The notes under the pieces: model-generated
The model's database searches: none
Seen by the model: only the letters and a program-made list of their open reading frames with translations
What the model was told of the DNA's origin: nothing
Shown here: positions 9,802 to 19,007 of the stretch, one piece after another
Layout of the letters: the number at the start of each line of letters is the position of its first letter
How positions within the stretch are numbered: position 1 is the stretch's first letter
Made by a program: the position numbers and the translations under genes
NCBI GenBank assembly: GCA_030066785.1
Contig: JASJAZ010000075.1
Span: 1 to 33,464 of the forward strand
DNA: 33,464 nucleotides
Origin: Desulfobacterales bacterium
GTDB taxonomy: Bacteria > Desulfobacterota > Desulfobacteria > Desulfobacterales > JASJAZ01
Direction: 5' to 3'

Positions 9802-11055
9802 ATGAAGGCTCATACACTGCCATTCGTGCCGATGTGCGCCGAAGACACCAAAGAAAAGGGACGCGACCAACAGTTGGACAGGCCCGATACTGAACTAGCA
9901 AAAGCGGCAATGTGGCCGCGCCTGCGGGTAGTGTTTGCTGGCGGCGGCACCGGGGGGCATCTGTTTCCGGGGATTGCCATGGCTGAAGCATTTGTGGCCC
10001 GCAATCCGCTTAATGGCATTCTGTTCATCAGCACTGGCCGCGCACTGGAAAAAAAGGCGTTATCTTCGGCAGGGTTTGAACTGCGCTGCATTGCCGCAGA
10101 AGGTATAAAGGGCCGTCGCATCTGGAACAAAGCGATGGCATTGATCAAAATTCCCTGGGGCGTATGCCAATCTGTCCGGATGCTGAAAGATTTTGGCGTC
10201 GATCTGGTAATTGGGTTAGGAAGCTATTCGGCCGGTCCGGTAGTCATGGCCGCTAAAATCGTCGGGTGTCCGATTGTTTTGCACGAACAAAATATATTGC
10301 CAGGCATTACCAATCGGTATCTGGCACGCTTGGCAGATCAGATTCACGTATCGTTTGCCGAAACCCGGGGTTTCGTGTCACCGGAAAAAATCCGGGTGAC
10401 GGGCAATCCTCTGCGCGCTGATATTCAACGCCTGGCTTCGAAGTTTCCCGGAGCAACCGATTCCCGGCAAGCATTTACCGTCTTGGTAATCGGCGGTAGC
10501 CAAGGGGCGCATGCCATTAACATGGCGGTCATTGATGCGTTAGCGCATTTAGAGGCTGAAACAGATCTGGCATTTATCCATCAAACAGGGGAGCAAGATT
10601 GGCAAACGGTCAACACCGCCTATAAAGCGCACGGATTACGGGCAACAATTAAGCCTTTCTTTAATGATATGGCCTTTCAATATCAAAAGGCCGATTTAAT
10701 CATTTGCCGTGCTGGTGCCACCACTGTGGCTGAAATTACCGCAATCGGTAAAGCGGCCTTATTCATTCCGTTTCCCTTTGCCGCTGACAATCATCAGGAA
10801 TTAAATGCAAAAACGCTGCTGGATTTTGATGCCGCCGAAATGATGCGACAAGCCGATCTTGATGGTGCTGGCCTGGCTCAAAAAATTCTGTACTACGCGT
10901 CGAATCTTCAAGCGCTAAACCAACTGGCCCTCAATGCTAAACAGCTAGGGCGTCCGGATGCCGCCGAAGATATTGTAACGGCTTGTTATGAGATGCACGC
11001 TAACCGATTAAAAACCAAGAAACAAACACACATGGTGAATACGAATGTATCGTAA
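9802..11055 (+). CDS. murG: Lipid II synthase MurG (GlcNAc transferase)
   Basis: This GT28 glycosyltransferase adds GlcNAc to lipid I on the inner membrane face. The glycine-rich loop GGGTGGH is at residues 47-53, GLGSYSAGPVVMAA and the LHEQN block follow, and the C-terminal domain has VIGGSQGAHAIN and the donor-binding FPFAADNHQELNA. At 417 aa it is longer than the usual 350-370, because about 36 polar residues precede the first beta strand and about 20 follow the fold. An ATG at 9910 would give a normal N-terminus but has no ribosome-binding site. The ATG at 9802 has AGAGG 12 nt upstream, an unusually long spacing. It overlaps murC by 11 nt. Confidence 0.94.
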   Translation: MKAHTLPFVPMCAEDTKEKGRDQQLDRPDTELAKAAMWPRLRVVFAGGGTGGHLFPGIAMAEAFVARNPLNGILFISTGRALEKKALSSAGFELRCIAAEGIKGRRIWNKAMALIKIPWGVCQSVRMLKDFGVDLVIGLGSYSAGPVVMAAKIVGCPIVLHEQNILPGITNRYLARLADQIHVSFAETRGFVSPEKIRVTGNPLRADIQRLASKFPGATDSRQAFTVLVIGGSQGAHAINMAVIDALAHLEAETDLAFIHQTGEQDWQTVNTAYKAHGLRATIKPFFNDMAFQYQKADLIICRAGATTVAEITAIGKAALFIPFPFAADNHQELNAKTLLDFDAAEMMRQADLDGAGLAQKILYYASNLQALNQLALNAKQLGRPDAAEDIVTACYEMHANRLKTKKQTHMVNTNVS

Positions 11056-12424
11056 AAAATACCATGTCCACTTTGTGGGCATCGGTGGAATCGGAATGAG
11101 TGGCATTGCTGAGCTGCTGTTGAACCTTGGATACACCGTAACAGGATGCGATCTGAAATTATCAGATATTACCGAACGATTGCAGCGTTTGGGCGGCACT
11201 GTGTTTGAAGGCCACGCTCAGGAACAAATTAAAGGGGCTGACGTTGTGGTTATCTCATCAGCGATCGGACCAGAAAATCCGGAAGTTATGGCGGCCCGTG
11301 ACGCGTCAATACCGGTTATTCCCAGAGCTGAAATGCTGGCCGAACTCATGCGGTTAAAGTACAGCGTAGCGGTAGCCGGTGCGCACGGTAAAACATCTAC
11401 CACTTCGATTATTGCCTCTGTGCTGGACCGCGGCGAATTGGACCCCACCGTCGTCATCGGTGGCAAATTGCGAAGTATCGGCTCTAATGCCGTGTTGGGG
11501 CAGGGCGATTTTATTGTGGCCGAAGCCGACGAAAGTGACGGTTCCTTTTTAAAAATGACACCTACCATTGCCGTCGTGACCAACATTGACCAGGAGCATT
11601 TGGATTATTACCGCGATTTAGATGACATCAAAGAGGCCTTTATCGCTTTTACGGATAAGGTGCCTTTTTACGGTTTGGCAGTTCTATGCCTGGATAATGA
11701 GGCTGTCCAGGACATTATTCCGCAAATCAAAAAACGTTTCACCACCTATGGAATGAGTGAACAAGCAGATTACCAAGCCCGGGATGTCGTTACCGAAGGT
11801 CTTCAAAGCCGTTTTACTGTTTATCATATGGGTCAGCGCCTGGGTGACATTCACCTCAATTTGCCGGGTGCGCACAATGTGCTCAATGCTTTAGCCAGTA
11901 TTGCCGTGGGCGTGGAGTTAAGTGTTGAATTTGAAGTGATCAAAGCAGCGCTCGAAACGGTTGAAGGTGTGCAGCGGCGCATGGAGATAAAGGGTGAACA
12001 ATCCGGTATCACCGTTGTTGACGATTACGGGCACCATCCCACTGAAATTAAAACGACTTTAGCAGCCGTAAAAACTAGCTGGCCGGATCGTCGTAAAGTC
12101 GTCATTTTTCAACCCCACCGTTACAGCCGCACCCAGGCACTTTTTGATGAATTTACACGGGCGTTTTACCAATCCGATATTTTAGCCATATTGCCCATTT
12201 ATGCTGCCAGTGAAATGCCGATCGAAGGGGTGAACAGTCTCAATCTCTGTGAAGCGATTCGTGCCCACGGACACAAAGATGTCTTGTATTTTGATTCAAA
12301 ATCGAAAGCGGTGGATGGCTTGATCGATATTTTAAAATCCGGCGATGTCTTGCTGACTCTGGGAGCCGGTGATGTTTGGAAAACAGGCGAAAAAGTGCTG
12401 CATGCCATATCGGCAACTAAATAA
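11045..12424 (+). CDS. murC: UDP-MurNAc:L-alanine ligase MurC
   Basis: The 459-aa Mur ligase adds the first stem residue, L-Ala. It has the N-terminal loop HFVGIGGIGMSGIAELL (about residues 9-25), the MurC-type ATP loop AGAHGKTSTT (111-120), the EADESDGSFL segment and the DDYGHHPTEI motif of the C-terminal half. The ATG overlaps the end of murG by 11 nt. A 76-nt spacer follows before the likely start of murB. Confidence 0.96.
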   Translation: MYRKKYHVHFVGIGGIGMSGIAELLLNLGYTVTGCDLKLSDITERLQRLGGTVFEGHAQEQIKGADVVVISSAIGPENPEVMAARDASIPVIPRAEMLAELMRLKYSVAVAGAHGKTSTTSIIASVLDRGELDPTVVIGGKLRSIGSNAVLGQGDFIVAEADESDGSFLKMTPTIAVVTNIDQEHLDYYRDLDDIKEAFIAFTDKVPFYGLAVLCLDNEAVQDIIPQIKKRFTTYGMSEQADYQARDVVTEGLQSRFTVYHMGQRLGDIHLNLPGAHNVLNALASIAVGVELSVEFEVIKAALETVEGVQRRMEIKGEQSGITVVDDYGHHPTEIKTTLAAVKTSWPDRRKVVIFQPHRYSRTQALFDEFTRAFYQSDILAILPIYAASEMPIEGVNSLNLCEAIRAHGHKDVLYFDSKSKAVDGLIDILKSGDVLLTLGAGDVWKTGEKVLHAISATK

Positions 12425-12500
12425 GGTTGAGTCTTCAAAGCAGGCAAGTCGACGGTTGCGCGTCGTGGATGGCAACTTGGATTCTAATAGGCTAACACGG

Positions 12501-13445
12501 ATGGATCACAACACCAAAAAGTGGCTCGAGAAAATCGCTCCGACCGATATTCGATTTAACGAACCAATGTCGAAGCACACTTCTTTCCGGATTGGTGGCC
12601 CCGCTGAAGCCTTTGTAACACCACGTAATGTATCGACTCTAAGAACATTAATCCAAGGGTGTCGGCAGCGTCAAATTCCTTGGTTGATTGTCGGCAGCGG
12701 TACCAATTTATTGGTTAAAGATGCCGGTATCAGTGGTTTGGTAATTTGCCTAGCGGGGTGTCTGAATCAAATTGAGCAGATTGGAGTCAATGGCCATCAG
12801 GTCCTGGTCACGGCAATGGCTGGTGTTCAGACCAAAACGCTATGTGCATATGCGATTGCCAACGGTTTAAAAGGCATGAACTTCGCTTTGGGCATATACG
12901 GTACCATTGGTGGCGCGACGATGATGAATGCCGGCACCCGGCATGGTTGCGTGGCTGATGTGCTCGATTCTATTCAGCTGCTAACACCAGCCGATGAAAT
13001 CGTCCAGTTCAACCGCGATCAGCTGCGATTCGGCTATCGTAAATTGTTCTGGCCCCAGGCACGGGGTGATCAGGCAGAGGCGCCCCCGGTCATTTTGGCA
13101 TCCACGTTTCGGTTTGACATCGATGATACGAAAACCTTGCGGAAGCAAGCACGTGCAATCATTAAGGCTCGCAAACGGACCCAGCCATTGGGCATGCCCA
13201 GTGCCGGCTGTATTTTCAAAAATCCGGTGGACGGCCCATCGGCGGGTGAACTCATTGATCGCGCCGGATTAAAAGGTAAACGGATCGGTGGGGCCGAAAT
13301 ATCAACCAAGCATGCCAATTTCATCGTAAATCGTCATAACGCGGCGGCGGCCGATATTCTTGAATTGATCAAGCTAGTACAACAAACATTAAAATCAAAA
13401 AACGGTATCGAACTAGAACCAGAGGTAAAAATTGTTGGGACGTAA
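12501..13445 (+). CDS. murB: UDP-N-acetylenolpyruvoylglucosamine reductase MurB
   Basis: This FAD- and NADPH-dependent cytoplasmic enzyme reduces UDP-GlcNAc-enolpyruvate to UDP-MurNAc. The FAD-binding GSGTNLLV (about residues 65-72), NFALGIYGTIGGA, GYRKLFW and C-terminal GAEISTKHANFIVN are recognisable. The frame is open upstream into murC, but the ATG at 12501 gives 314 aa, the normal size, beginning just before the conserved TSFRIGGPA. The ribosome-binding site is weak. Two departures from the usual pattern are visible: Cys237 sits in SAGCIFKNP where the proton-donating Ser is usual, and Tyr replaces the common Pro in GIPGT. Confidence 0.93.
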   Translation: MDHNTKKWLEKIAPTDIRFNEPMSKHTSFRIGGPAEAFVTPRNVSTLRTLIQGCRQRQIPWLIVGSGTNLLVKDAGISGLVICLAGCLNQIEQIGVNGHQVLVTAMAGVQTKTLCAYAIANGLKGMNFALGIYGTIGGATMMNAGTRHGCVADVLDSIQLLTPADEIVQFNRDQLRFGYRKLFWPQARGDQAEAPPVILASTFRFDIDDTKTLRKQARAIIKARKRTQPLGMPSAGCIFKNPVDGPSAGELIDRAGLKGKRIGGAEISTKHANFIVNRHNAAAADILELIKLVQQTLKSKNGIELEPEVKIVGT

Positions 13446-14286
13446 ACGTACTCGCAAAAATCAGTTAAAAAAACGTAAGGCACCAAAAGTGCCGGCCTAC
13501 CGGCAGGCCCTGAAAACAGCACTGGCGACCATAGTCGGTATGTTAGCTACAGTGGCTATGAGTATCCTTTTTATATCTTGCTACCAATTGATTACCCAAT
13601 CGGACTACTTTCATGCCAAAGCGGTTTATTTGCAAGGAAATAAACGACTCACCAAACAGGCGGTGCTTCACCAAGCCCAAATTTCAGAAAATGCCAATAC
13701 ATTGGCAGTGAATTTGGCACTGGTCCGCAAACACCTGCTAGCGCATCCATGGATTGCCGAAGCCGAAGTTCAACGTGAGTTGCCCGATACAATCCATATA
13801 CGTATTCGGGAGCACAAGGCCGTTGCGGTAATTAAAATGGAACGCACATTTTTGCTGAATGCCAGTGGTCACATTTTTAAAGAAGCTGGCACCTATGATG
13901 CCAATGGTCTACCGGTGATTGAAGGACTGCGCTATACCGATCTCAATCCGGCTGGCCAGCCGCAAAGTATTGCCCTCAAGGCGGTTACCGAAATTTTGCG
14001 GTTAGGCCACTCACCTGCCAGTGTGCTGCCAAATGCTTCGATTCGTAGAATCAAAGTAGACCCCCAGATCGGCATTGCCCTAACGGCATTCAAAGCACCG
14101 AAAATGATTCAACTCGGTTTCAGTGATTATCAAGGCAAATATAAACGGCTGCACAAAGCACTACGGTTGCTAAAGCGTCGGCAGCTCTCAAAGAAATTTC
14201 AAACCATCGATGTTTCCCATCCGGATCGCACAGTGCTGATACCCGCTGAGGTGATCGGGGCCAATGGGAAAGTCAAGGAGGTTTAA
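13432..14286 (+). CDS. ftsQ: Cell division protein FtsQ
   Basis: The 284-aa bitopic protein has a very basic cytoplasmic tail (residues 1-20), one membrane span (about 31-53), a POTRA domain (about 57-125, including HPWIAEAEVQRELPDTIHI) and a following FtsQ/DivIB beta domain. It connects the early division proteins with FtsL/FtsB. The start is a TTG at 13432, or the adjacent TTG at 13435, overlapping the murB stop. AGAGG at 13421-13425 is well spaced for either. Sequence conservation is modest, but topology, the POTRA pattern and the position before ftsA make the call firm. Confidence 0.92.
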   Translation: MLGRKRTRKNQLKKRKAPKVPAYRQALKTALATIVGMLATVAMSILFISCYQLITQSDYFHAKAVYLQGNKRLTKQAVLHQAQISENANTLAVNLALVRKHLLAHPWIAEAEVQRELPDTIHIRIREHKAVAVIKMERTFLLNASGHIFKEAGTYDANGLPVIEGLRYTDLNPAGQPQSIALKAVTEILRLGHSPASVLPNASIRRIKVDPQIGIALTAFKAPKMIQLGFSDYQGKYKRLHKALRLLKRRQLSKKFQTIDVSHPDRTVLIPAEVIGANGKVKEV

Positions 14287-14287
14287 G

Positions 14288-15514
14288 GTGCAGGGACAAG
14301 GTGACATTGTTGTCGGACTCGATATTGGGACTACTAAAATCTGTGCCGTGGTAGGTGAAATTGCCGGCAATGATATCAATATCATCGGCATTGGTACACA
14401 TCCATCCATCGGGCTGCGCAAAGGCGTAGTTGTCAACATTGAGTCGACCGTGGAATCAATCAAAAAAGCAGTGGAAGAAGCCGAATTGATGGCCGGCTGT
14501 GAAATCTCATCTGTATATGCCGGAATCGCGGGTGGTCATATTACCGGTTTTAACAGTCGCGGCATTGTGGCGATTAAAGGTCAAGAAATTACCCAAAGCG
14601 ATGTGGACCGGGTGATCGACGCCGCACGCGCGGTGGCCATTCCAATGGATCGCGAAGTCATCCACGTGCTTCCCCAGGAATATATTGTTGATGACCAGCC
14701 GGGGATCCAAAATCCCATTGGAATGGCAGGCGTTCGCCTGGAAGCCAAAATTCATATCGTCACCGGAGCGGTTACCTCGGCCCACAATATCGTAAAATGT
14801 GCTAATCGCGCCGGACTGGATGTTGGCGATATCGTTTTGGAATCACTGGCTTCAGGCGAAGCCGTATTGACCACCGAAGAAAAAGAATTAGGAACAGCCC
14901 TGCTGGATCTGGGCGGCGGTACCACGGATCTGGCCGTATTTTCCAACAATAATATTAAGCACACTTTTGTTCTGGCTCTGGGAGGCAATAACTTAACCAA
15001 TGATATTGCCGTGGGACTACGTGCACCAATCGCTGAAGCTGAAAAAATAAAAACCAAATACGGTACCTGCCTTTCCAGTCGTGTCAGTGGAGACGAAACC
15101 ATCGAAGTTCCAGGAATGGGGGGGCGTGATCCCCGCAAATTACCCCGCCAGATTCTGGGAGAAATCCTGGAACCTCGCATGGAAGAAATATTCGCATTAA
15201 TCAAACGGGAAGTCTATCGGGCCAGTATGGAAAACGTGATTGCATCCGGCATTGTTGTAACCGGCGGGTCTTCGCTTCTCGATGGCGTTACCGAAATAGC
15301 GGAATCCGTGTTTAAACTTCCCAGTCGACTGGGCAAGCCCCGGGGTATCAGTGGTTTGGTCGATGTCGTTAACAACCCCATGTATGCCACTGGTGTTGGC
15401 TTGGTCATTTATGGGGCTGGTCACCGGGATTCAAAGAAATTTCGCATTCGGGATGGTAATATTTTCAACCGTGTTATGAACCAAATGAAAAAATGGTTTC
15501 AAGATGTCGTCTAA
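14288..15514 (+). CDS. ftsA: Cell division protein FtsA
   Basis: This actin-like ATPase tethers FtsZ to the membrane and recruits later division proteins. The phosphate-1 loop LDIGTTK is at about residues 11-17, the second nucleotide motif [14 protein letters not shown] is central, and [10 protein letters not shown] lies near the end. The C-terminal amphipathic helix [16 protein letters not shown] is the membrane-targeting sequence. The GTG at 14288 is chosen because AAGGAGG (14275-14281) sits 6 nt upstream. An in-frame ATG at 14264 would add 8 residues but has no such site. The length is 408 aa. The GTG follows the ftsQ stop by 1 nt. Confidence 0.95.
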   Translation: MQGQGDIVVGLDIGTTKICAVVGEIAGNDINIIGIGTHPSIGLRKGVVVNIESTVESIKKAVEEAELMAGCEISSVYAGIAGGHITGFNSRGIVAIKGQEITQSDVDRVIDAARAVAIPMDREVIHVLPQEYIVDDQPGIQNPIGMAGVRLEAKIHIVTGAVTSAHNIVKCANRAGLDVGDIVLESLASGEAVLTTEEKELGTALLDLGGGTTDLAVFSNNNIKHTFVLALGGNNLTNDIAVGLRAPIAEAEKIKTKYGTCLSSRVSGDETIEVPGMGGRDPRKLPRQILGEILEPRMEEIFALIKREVYRASMENVIASGIVVTGGSSLLDGVTEIAESVFKLPSRLGKPRGISGLVDVVNNPMYATGVGLVIYGAGHRDSKKFRIRDGNIFNRVMNQMKKWFQDVV

Positions 15515-15593
15515 TAAAATGTTGAACCTCAATCAGCAACAATTGTTGTTAAAACTGGAGAATCATCCAAAAACCAAGTCAGGGGGAGAAGCT

Positions 15594-16778
15594 ATGTTTA
15601 CGTATGTTGACAATGAGAAATCGGCTAAAATTAAAGTTATTGGCGTGGGCGGCGCCGGCGGCAATGCCGTTAACAATATGATTGACTCCAAGTTGCAGGG
15701 AGTCAAGTTTATTGCCGCCAATACCGATGCCCAGGCCCTCGATGTTTCCAAGGCACCGGTTAAAATCCAAATTGGTGAGAAATTGACCGAAGGGCTCGGC
15801 GCTGGGGCTAATCCCCAAGTTGGCCGCGATGCCGCGTTGGAAAATGCAGAGGCGATCCGCAGTGCTTTAGAGGGCAGCCATATGGTATTTATTACCGCCG
15901 GGTTTGGCGGCGGCACCGGTACCGGTGCGGCACCCGTTATTGCCGATATTTGCAAGGATATCGGTGCATTAACCGTAGCGGTTGTCTCTAAACCTTTTTC
16001 ATTTGAGGGCCGTAAACGCATGCAGCAAGCTGAAGATGGGATCGAAGCCCTGAAAAAAATGGCCGATACGGTCATCACAATTCCCAATGACCGCCTTCGG
16101 GGGTTGGCCGCTAAAAATGCTAAAATGGTTGAGATGTTTCGAAAAGCGGACGAAATTTTGCTGCATTCGGTGAAAGGCATTACCGATCTGATCATGATGC
16201 CGGGCCTGGTGAATCTCGATTTTGCCGATGTCCGCACCGTTATGTCAAAAGCCGGCATGGCCATTATGGGTATCGGTGTGGCCACCGGCGAAAACCGTGC
16301 GATAGAAGCCGCCGAGCGTGCCATATCGCATCCGCTGTTGGAAGATATATCCATCTCGGGTGCCACGGGGGTCTTGATTAATATCACCTGCAATAGTGAT
16401 ATGACCATGGAAGAAATGACGGAAGCCTCCGACCGGATTTATGAGGAGGTTGGTGAAAACGCTGAAATCATTTGGGGTACCGTTATCGAGGACAACATTG
16501 GTGATGAGATGCGCGTCACTGTTATTGCTACCGGAATTGGCGCCGATCATCCCGTAGAGGATATCACCAGCGAAAATGATCAGCTACGGCGTGGCAAAAT
16601 TAGAGATATTACCCCGGCTGATCTGCAGCAGGCCACCGATCTGGATGAACCGACCTTTTTGCGGCAAAAGGAAGCGGTGGGTGAATCCCATGGCGGCACT
16701 TATAGGGGCTACAAAGGCATCGTTATTGATAATGACGACCTGGAAGTCCCGACGTTTTTGCGCCGCAAAGCCGACTAG
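15594..16778 (+). CDS. ftsZ: Cell division GTPase FtsZ
   Basis: This tubulin homologue forms the Z ring. The N-terminal nucleotide fold [18 protein letters not shown] leads to the tubulin signature GGGTGTG (residues 105-111), and the T7-loop region [11 protein letters not shown] follows. The ATG at 15594 has a GGGGGAG site just upstream and gives 394 aa beginning [10 protein letters not shown]. An earlier in-frame ATG at 15504, overlapping ftsA, would add 30 non-conserved residues and is judged unlikely. The C-terminal tail has two similar peptides, [10 protein letters not shown] (350-359) and [10 protein letters not shown] (383-392). The second, terminal one is the usual partner-binding peptide. 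Confidence 0.97.
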   Translation: MFTYVDNEKSAKIKVIGVGGAGGNAVNNMIDSKLQGVKFIAANTDAQALDVSKAPVKIQIGEKLTEGLGAGANPQVGRDAALENAEAIRSALEGSHMVFITAGFGGGTGTGAAPVIADICKDIGALTVAVVSKPFSFEGRKRMQQAEDGIEALKKMADTVITIPNDRLRGLAAKNAKMVEMFRKADEILLHSVKGITDLIMMPGLVNLDFADVRTVMSKAGMAIMGIGVATGENRAIEAAERAISHPLLEDISISGATGVLINITCNSDMTMEEMTEASDRIYEEVGENAEIIWGTVIEDNIGDEMRVTVIATGIGADHPVEDITSENDQLRRGKIRDITPADLQQATDLDEPTFLRQKEAVGESHGGTYRGYKGIVIDNDDLEVPTFLRRKAD

Positions 16779-16904
16779 TCGTTCAAAATAACCAACGGGT
16801 GGAAAACAGTGTTTCATTGTAATCTAGATCAGCTGTCATACATTATTAAAACCGTTAGCAACGATCATGTTTAATCATTACAATCAGCAATTTTTTTGCA
16901 TGCC

Positions 16905-18635
16905 ATGGCAAGAAAAAAAGGCAAAGCACCCAAGGATAAAGTCAAATCTGAAATCGGAGCTGTCCGGAAGACGGGCAAGCACCATCTCTCCGTCGCACTG
17001 GTCTATCCCAACACTTACCATGTGGCGATGTCAAACCTTGGCTTTCAAACTGTATATCACCTTATCAATGCTGAAGACCAGGTGGTTTGCGAGCGTGTAT
17101 TACTACCCGATGAATCGGCCCGCAAAACAGATTCTATCAGCAGTGTTGAATCCGGCAAAGCGCTGGCACAATTTGATATTATCGCCTTTTCAATTGCCTT
17201 TGAAAACGATTATCCCAACATCTTATCGATACTGAGTTTAGCTGGAATCCCCCTGCTTTCCAGCAAACGCGACGCCGTCCGGCCATTGATTGTGGCGGGC
17301 GGCGTCGCCTGTTTGTTAAATCCGGAACCGCTTGCCGCCTTTATTGATTGTTTTCTAATTGGTGAAGCCGAAGCCATTTTGCCGCATTTCTTTAAAACCC
17401 TGAATCCCGCAAACGATAAACAATCACAATTACGAGATCTGGCCCGCCATGTTCCCGGTGCTTACGTTCCGGCTTTTTACCGCACCGACTATCACGCCGA
17501 CGGAACCATCAAAAGTTTTGAGCCCCGCTATAACCTCGCACCGCAGATTAACCGCGTTTATTTAGCAAATCTAAACCAAACCGATACGTGTAGCACCCTT
17601 CTCTCTCCCCACACCACTTTTGCCGATACGTATCTAATTGAAACCGGTCGCGGCTGCCCAAGGGGCTGTCGATTCTGTGCCGCCGGATTCATCTATCGTC
17701 CCCCGCGCTTCCGGTCGCGGCAGCAACTGCAACAAAATATCAAAACCGGTTTAGCATTGACGACCAAAATAGGCTTGGTGGGCTCAGCCATCACCGATCA
17801 GCCGGAACTCGATCGCATCTGTGAAACCGCCCATACGCTCCATGCTGAGATTTCTTTCAGTTCCATGCGTGCCGATGCGCTTACACCCCAATTAATTGAA
17901 ACACTGAGAGCTAGTGGCGTGCGCACAGCCACCATTGCACCCGATGCCGGTTCTGAAAGAATGCGAACCGTCATCAATAAAGGCCTTAACGAAAAACAGA
18001 TTCTATCCGCCGTATACGCCTTGGTTGCCGGGGGTATTCCGAATTTAAAACTATATTTCATGGTGGGACTGCCCACTGAAACAATGGAAGATGTCGAAAG
18101 TATTGTCAAACTATGTAAACGCATCAAACATCAGTTTCTGCAGGCCAGTCGTGCCCAAAAGCATATCGGCGAAATAACCGTCAGTCTCAATTGTTTTGTT
18201 CCCAAACCTTTCACGCCGTTTCAATGGGCTGCCATGGATGATACCAGCACGTTAAAAGCTAAAATCAAACGTGTCAAAGCCGGATTAAAGTCCGTGGCCA
18301 ATCTGCGGGTGCATGCGGATGTGCCCCGCTGGGCCTATGTTCAAGCGCTCCTGGCGCGCGGCGATCGACGGGTAGCCGACATACTAGTGCAAGTTTTTCA
18401 AAATCAGGGCAATTGGCCCCAATCGCTGAAAGCATCACCACTTAATGCTGACTTTTATGTACTTCGCCAGCGTGATCCCAAAGAGATGTTGCCCTGGGAT
18501 TATTTAAACCATGGCGTGTCAAAATCCTTCCTGAAAAAAGAATATCAACGGGCCCTGCGTGCCAAAGAATCGGCCACCTGCCCCATGATTGACTGCGAGC
18601 GTTGTCAAGTCTGCCGCCAATCAACGCATCTATAA
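16905..18635 (+). CDS. Radical SAM protein, B12-binding-like N-terminus, function unknown
   Basis: The protein has about 576 aa. The N-terminal region (VALVYPNTYHVAMSNLGFQ onward) looks like the cobalamin-binding-type Rossmann domain that precedes many radical SAM enzymes. The core has GRGCPRGCRFC with Cys251, Cys255 and Cys258, the CxxxCxxC site for the SAM-bound [4Fe-4S] cluster. The last 20 residues hold four more Cys (CPMIDCERCQVC), possibly another cluster or a metal site. It resembles the uncharacterised radical SAM proteins grouped around TIGR03960, often beside a DUF2344 protein; none is present here. The start is unsure: ATG 16905, with TTG 16896 in frame, and neither has a ribosome-binding site. 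No substrate can be named. Confidence 0.82.
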   Translation: MARKKGKAPKDKVKSEIGAVRKTGKHHLSVALVYPNTYHVAMSNLGFQTVYHLINAEDQVVCERVLLPDESARKTDSISSVESGKALAQFDIIAFSIAFENDYPNILSILSLAGIPLLSSKRDAVRPLIVAGGVACLLNPEPLAAFIDCFLIGEAEAILPHFFKTLNPANDKQSQLRDLARHVPGAYVPAFYRTDYHADGTIKSFEPRYNLAPQINRVYLANLNQTDTCSTLLSPHTTFADTYLIETGRGCPRGCRFCAAGFIYRPPRFRSRQQLQQNIKTGLALTTKIGLVGSAITDQPELDRICETAHTLHAEISFSSMRADALTPQLIETLRASGVRTATIAPDAGSERMRTVINKGLNEKQILSAVYALVAGGIPNLKLYFMVGLPTETMEDVESIVKLCKRIKHQFLQASRAQKHIGEITVSLNCFVPKPFTPFQWAAMDDTSTLKAKIKRVKAGLKSVANLRVHADVPRWAYVQALLARGDRRVADILVQVFQNQGNWPQSLKASPLNADFYVLRQRDPKEMLPWDYLNHGVSKSFLKKEYQRALRAKESATCPMIDCERCQVCRQSTHL

Positions 18636-19007
18636 AAGCGATTTAATCTAAATAATCTTTAACGCTTAGAGCATACCTAAATTAATATATAAATACGGGC
18701 AGCGCCGGTGTTGCTATAGCATTGGTCCGGGGAATTGCTCGCACTGATTAGGAACGCTCATGCAACGCATTATCGGTTAATGATTGTTTGTTTGAGTGGC
18801 ATTTACGTAAAGATTTTTCGTTTGTGAATCGTTTTTTAGCAAGATCGATTTACGGGCGAAATTACTCCAATTATTGGAAAAAATTCACAAAAAATAAGCT
18901 TGAAAACTTTATTCTGATAGGATAATAGTATGCCCTTATTCTGTTAGGGGTATAATTAACGACTATAACTAAAAACCCGCCTAATTAAGCAAAGGGGAAA
19001 GTTGCGT
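18636..19007 (+). promoter_or_regulatory. Upstream regulatory region of the cytochrome-rnf operon
   Basis: This 372-nt AT-rich stretch has no credible gene. Candidate core elements near its end are TTGAAA (18900-18905) with GATAAT (18921-18926), a short 15-nt spacer, and a perfect TATAAT (18951-18956) with no recognisable -35. A 10-bp palindrome TTTACGTAAA is at 18802-18811. TTGTGAA (18822-18828) and TTCACAA (18884-18890) are inverted half-sites of the kind bound by the NADH-sensing repressor Rex. An imperfect 18-bp Rex-like site ending in the second half-site (18873-18890) matches 11 of 14 defined positions. All of this is by eye. No intrinsic terminator for the preceding gene was found. Confidence 0.5.
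18909..18948 (+). repeat. Direct repeat TTATTCTGWTAGG, two copies 27 bp apart
   Basis: TTATTCTGATAGG (18909-18921) and TTATTCTGTTAGG (18936-18948) match at 12 of 13 bases, with their starts 27 bp apart. Each is followed at once by an AT-rich -10-like hexamer (GATAAT overlapping copy 1, TATAAT after copy 2). They could be activator or repressor half-sites, or the trace of a duplicated promoter. They lie about 60-100 bp upstream of the cytochrome start. Confidence 0.6.

Noticed and set aside
12369-12500. Upstream extension of murB into murC
   Set aside because: The frame is open, but the 44 extra residues overlap MurC's conserved end and are not part of the MurB family; ATG 12501 gives a normal length.
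14752-15204. 150-codon open frame antisense to ftsA
   Set aside because: It is a shadow of a well-conserved gene, with no start signal or motif.
15504-15593. Upstream ATG for ftsZ overlapping ftsA
   Set aside because: It would add 30 non-conserved residues; the ATG at 15594 has a strong ribosome-binding site and the usual FtsZ N-terminus.
15563-16408. 281-codon open frame antisense to ftsZ
   Set aside because: It lies entirely within conserved ftsZ, its peptide has the skewed composition of a shadow frame, and no ribosome-binding site or family motif was seen.
16779-16904. Promoter or terminator between ftsZ and the radical SAM gene
   Set aside because: TTGTAA and TACATT at about 16-nt spacing match the consensus at only 4 of 6 bases each, and no hairpin with a T-run was found.
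18690-18750. Possible terminator hairpin (CCGG...CCGG around TGCTATAGCA) after the radical SAM gene
   Set aside because: The stems are only 3-4 bp with mismatches between them and no T-run follows.
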